Assembly: GCA_050258555.1 (NCBI GenBank)
Contig: JBLMZA010000125.1
Location: 1-23,622, forward strand
Length of the DNA stretch: 23,622 bases
Direction: 5' to 3'
Origin: CAISDA01 sp050258555
GTDB lineage: Bacteria; Bacteroidota; Ignavibacteria; UBA10030; UBA8401
A model generated the notes under the pieces. The model was not told where the DNA came from and made no database searches. It saw nothing but the letters and a program-made list of their open reading frames with translations. The position numbers and the translations under genes were made by a program. Every line of letters begins with the position of its first letter. Position 1 is the first letter of the stretch. Positions 22,972-23,622 of the stretch are shown here, in pieces.

Positions 22972-23622
22972 ATGCCCGCACAGAAGCGTTCCGAACGTCT
23001 CTCGGCCGCCGCCGTCATCATCGCGCTGTCCGGCGTTCTTCTCCATGTCGTCGTCAACTACATCACGCCCTACGGCATACACCGTGATGAATTTTTGTAT
23101 CTCGCCATGGGCGAACGGCTCCGGCTCTGGCAGATGGATTTTCCGCCCTTCATCGCCCTGATCGCCGAATGGTCGCGCGCATGGTTCGGCGATTCGCTCC
23201 GCGCGATCCGTCTCTTCCCGGCAGTGACCGCCGGACTCCTCATCGTTCTTGCGGCCGATTTCGCGCGCCGGCTCGGCGGCGGCGCATCCGCTCAGGTGCT
23301 TGCCGCCGTGTTCCAGTTCGTGCCGATCCTGTTTCTCCGCACAGGCGCTCTCTTTCAGCCCGTGATCTTCGACCAGCTCTGGTGGACGCTCGGCATGTGG
23401 TGCCTGCTCCGATGGCGTCAAAGCTCCGACAATCGCTGGTGGATCGCGCTCGGCCTCGTCCTGGGCATGGGACTCCTCACCAAGTTCAGCATTCTCATCT
23501 TCGGCTTCGGCGTGCTCATCGGACTGCTTGCCACGAAGGAACGGAAGCTGCTTGCCACGCGCTGGCCCTGGATCGCGCTTGCGCTCACGCTTGCGATCGG
23601 ATCGCCGAGCATCGTCGGACAG
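22972..23622 (+). CDS. Glycosyltransferase family 39 (ArnT/PMT-like) membrane protein, 3' partial
   Basis: The frame is open from ATG 22972 to the window end (217 codons seen; family members are usually about 500 residues). The N-terminus has a membrane helix (about 11-30), then a first outer loop with YGIHRDEFLYLAMGERL (about 36-52) and DFPPFIALIAEW. This is the pattern of GT39 enzymes, in which the Asp/Glu of the (H/F)RDE motif acts in transfer from a polyprenyl-phosphate sugar to lipid or protein. DSLRAIRLFPAVTAGLLIVL and further hydrophobic segments with Trp-Trp pairs follow. The substrate is unknown. No good Shine-Dalgarno precedes the start. It is divergent from the reductase gene, with overlapping regulatory signals. 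Confidence 0.85.
   Translation, partial: MPAQKRSERLSAAAVIIALSGVLLHVVVNYITPYGIHRDEFLYLAMGERLRLWQMDFPPFIALIAEWSRAWFGDSLRAIRLFPAVTAGLLIVLAADFARRLGGGASAQVLAAVFQFVPILFLRTGALFQPVIFDQLWWTLGMWCLLRWRQSSDNRWWIALGLVLGMGLLTKFSILIFGFGVLIGLLATKERKLLATRWPWIALALTLAIGSPSIVGQ

Overview
The window is about 23.6 kb of densely coding, moderately GC-rich bacterial chromosome. It holds 22 supported protein genes, two of them cut by the window ends. I saw no rRNA, tRNA, CRISPR array, transposase or prophage gene. The best guess for the host is an FCB-group bacterium on the Chlorobi/Ignavibacteria/Kapabacteria side. The grounds are the GroEL sequence style, a KorB-type 2-oxoacid:ferredoxin oxidoreductase, and a HYC_CC_PP-like protein beside a Cus-type efflux system. 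Canonical Shine-Dalgarno sites and TTGACA/TATATT-like promoters, which classical Bacteroidia tend to lack, agree with this. The placement is an inference.

Layout, left to right. (1) The end of korB and its terminator. (2) A tight plus-strand run of nrnA (nano-RNase/pAp phosphatase), pepA (M17 aminopeptidase), a hotdog thioesterase and a beta-CASP metallo-beta-lactamase RNase-like protein. (3) rpmB with its own promoter and terminator. (4) Overlapping pgsA and pgpA, which encode consecutive steps of phosphatidylglycerol synthesis. (5) A convergent M24 peptidase. (6) The minus-strand groS-groL operon with a perfect CIRCE operator over its promoter. (7) A UraA-type uracil permease. (8) A copper/silver efflux locus at 11.84-19.09 kb: HYC_CC_PP-like small protein, CusA-type RND pump, CusC/TolC-type channel, a secreted protein with two heavy-metal-binding domains, and a CusB-type lipoprotein adaptor, closed by a terminator. 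(9) An old-yellow-enzyme reductase divergent from an AlkZ-like winged-helix protein. (10) A Tat-exported hemerythrin-domain protein and a Rossmann-fold reductase on the minus strand. (11) The start of a GT39-type membrane glycosyltransferase, open at the window end.

The most interesting region is the metal-efflux locus. The pump keeps the three copper-binding methionines of CusA but also carries a roughly 70-residue Gly/Ala/Ser/Met insert in its periplasmic part. The outer-membrane channel has an unusually methionine-dense segment. Three heavy-metal-binding modules lie in two adjacent genes. The 125-base leader between the first small gene and cusA folds on paper into a long, nearly continuous hairpin whose outer arm covers the cusA ribosome-binding site. 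That design would fit translational coupling or an RNA switch.

Coordinates, motifs and residue numbers were read by hand from the sequence. Family assignments rest on remembered signatures, with no database search.
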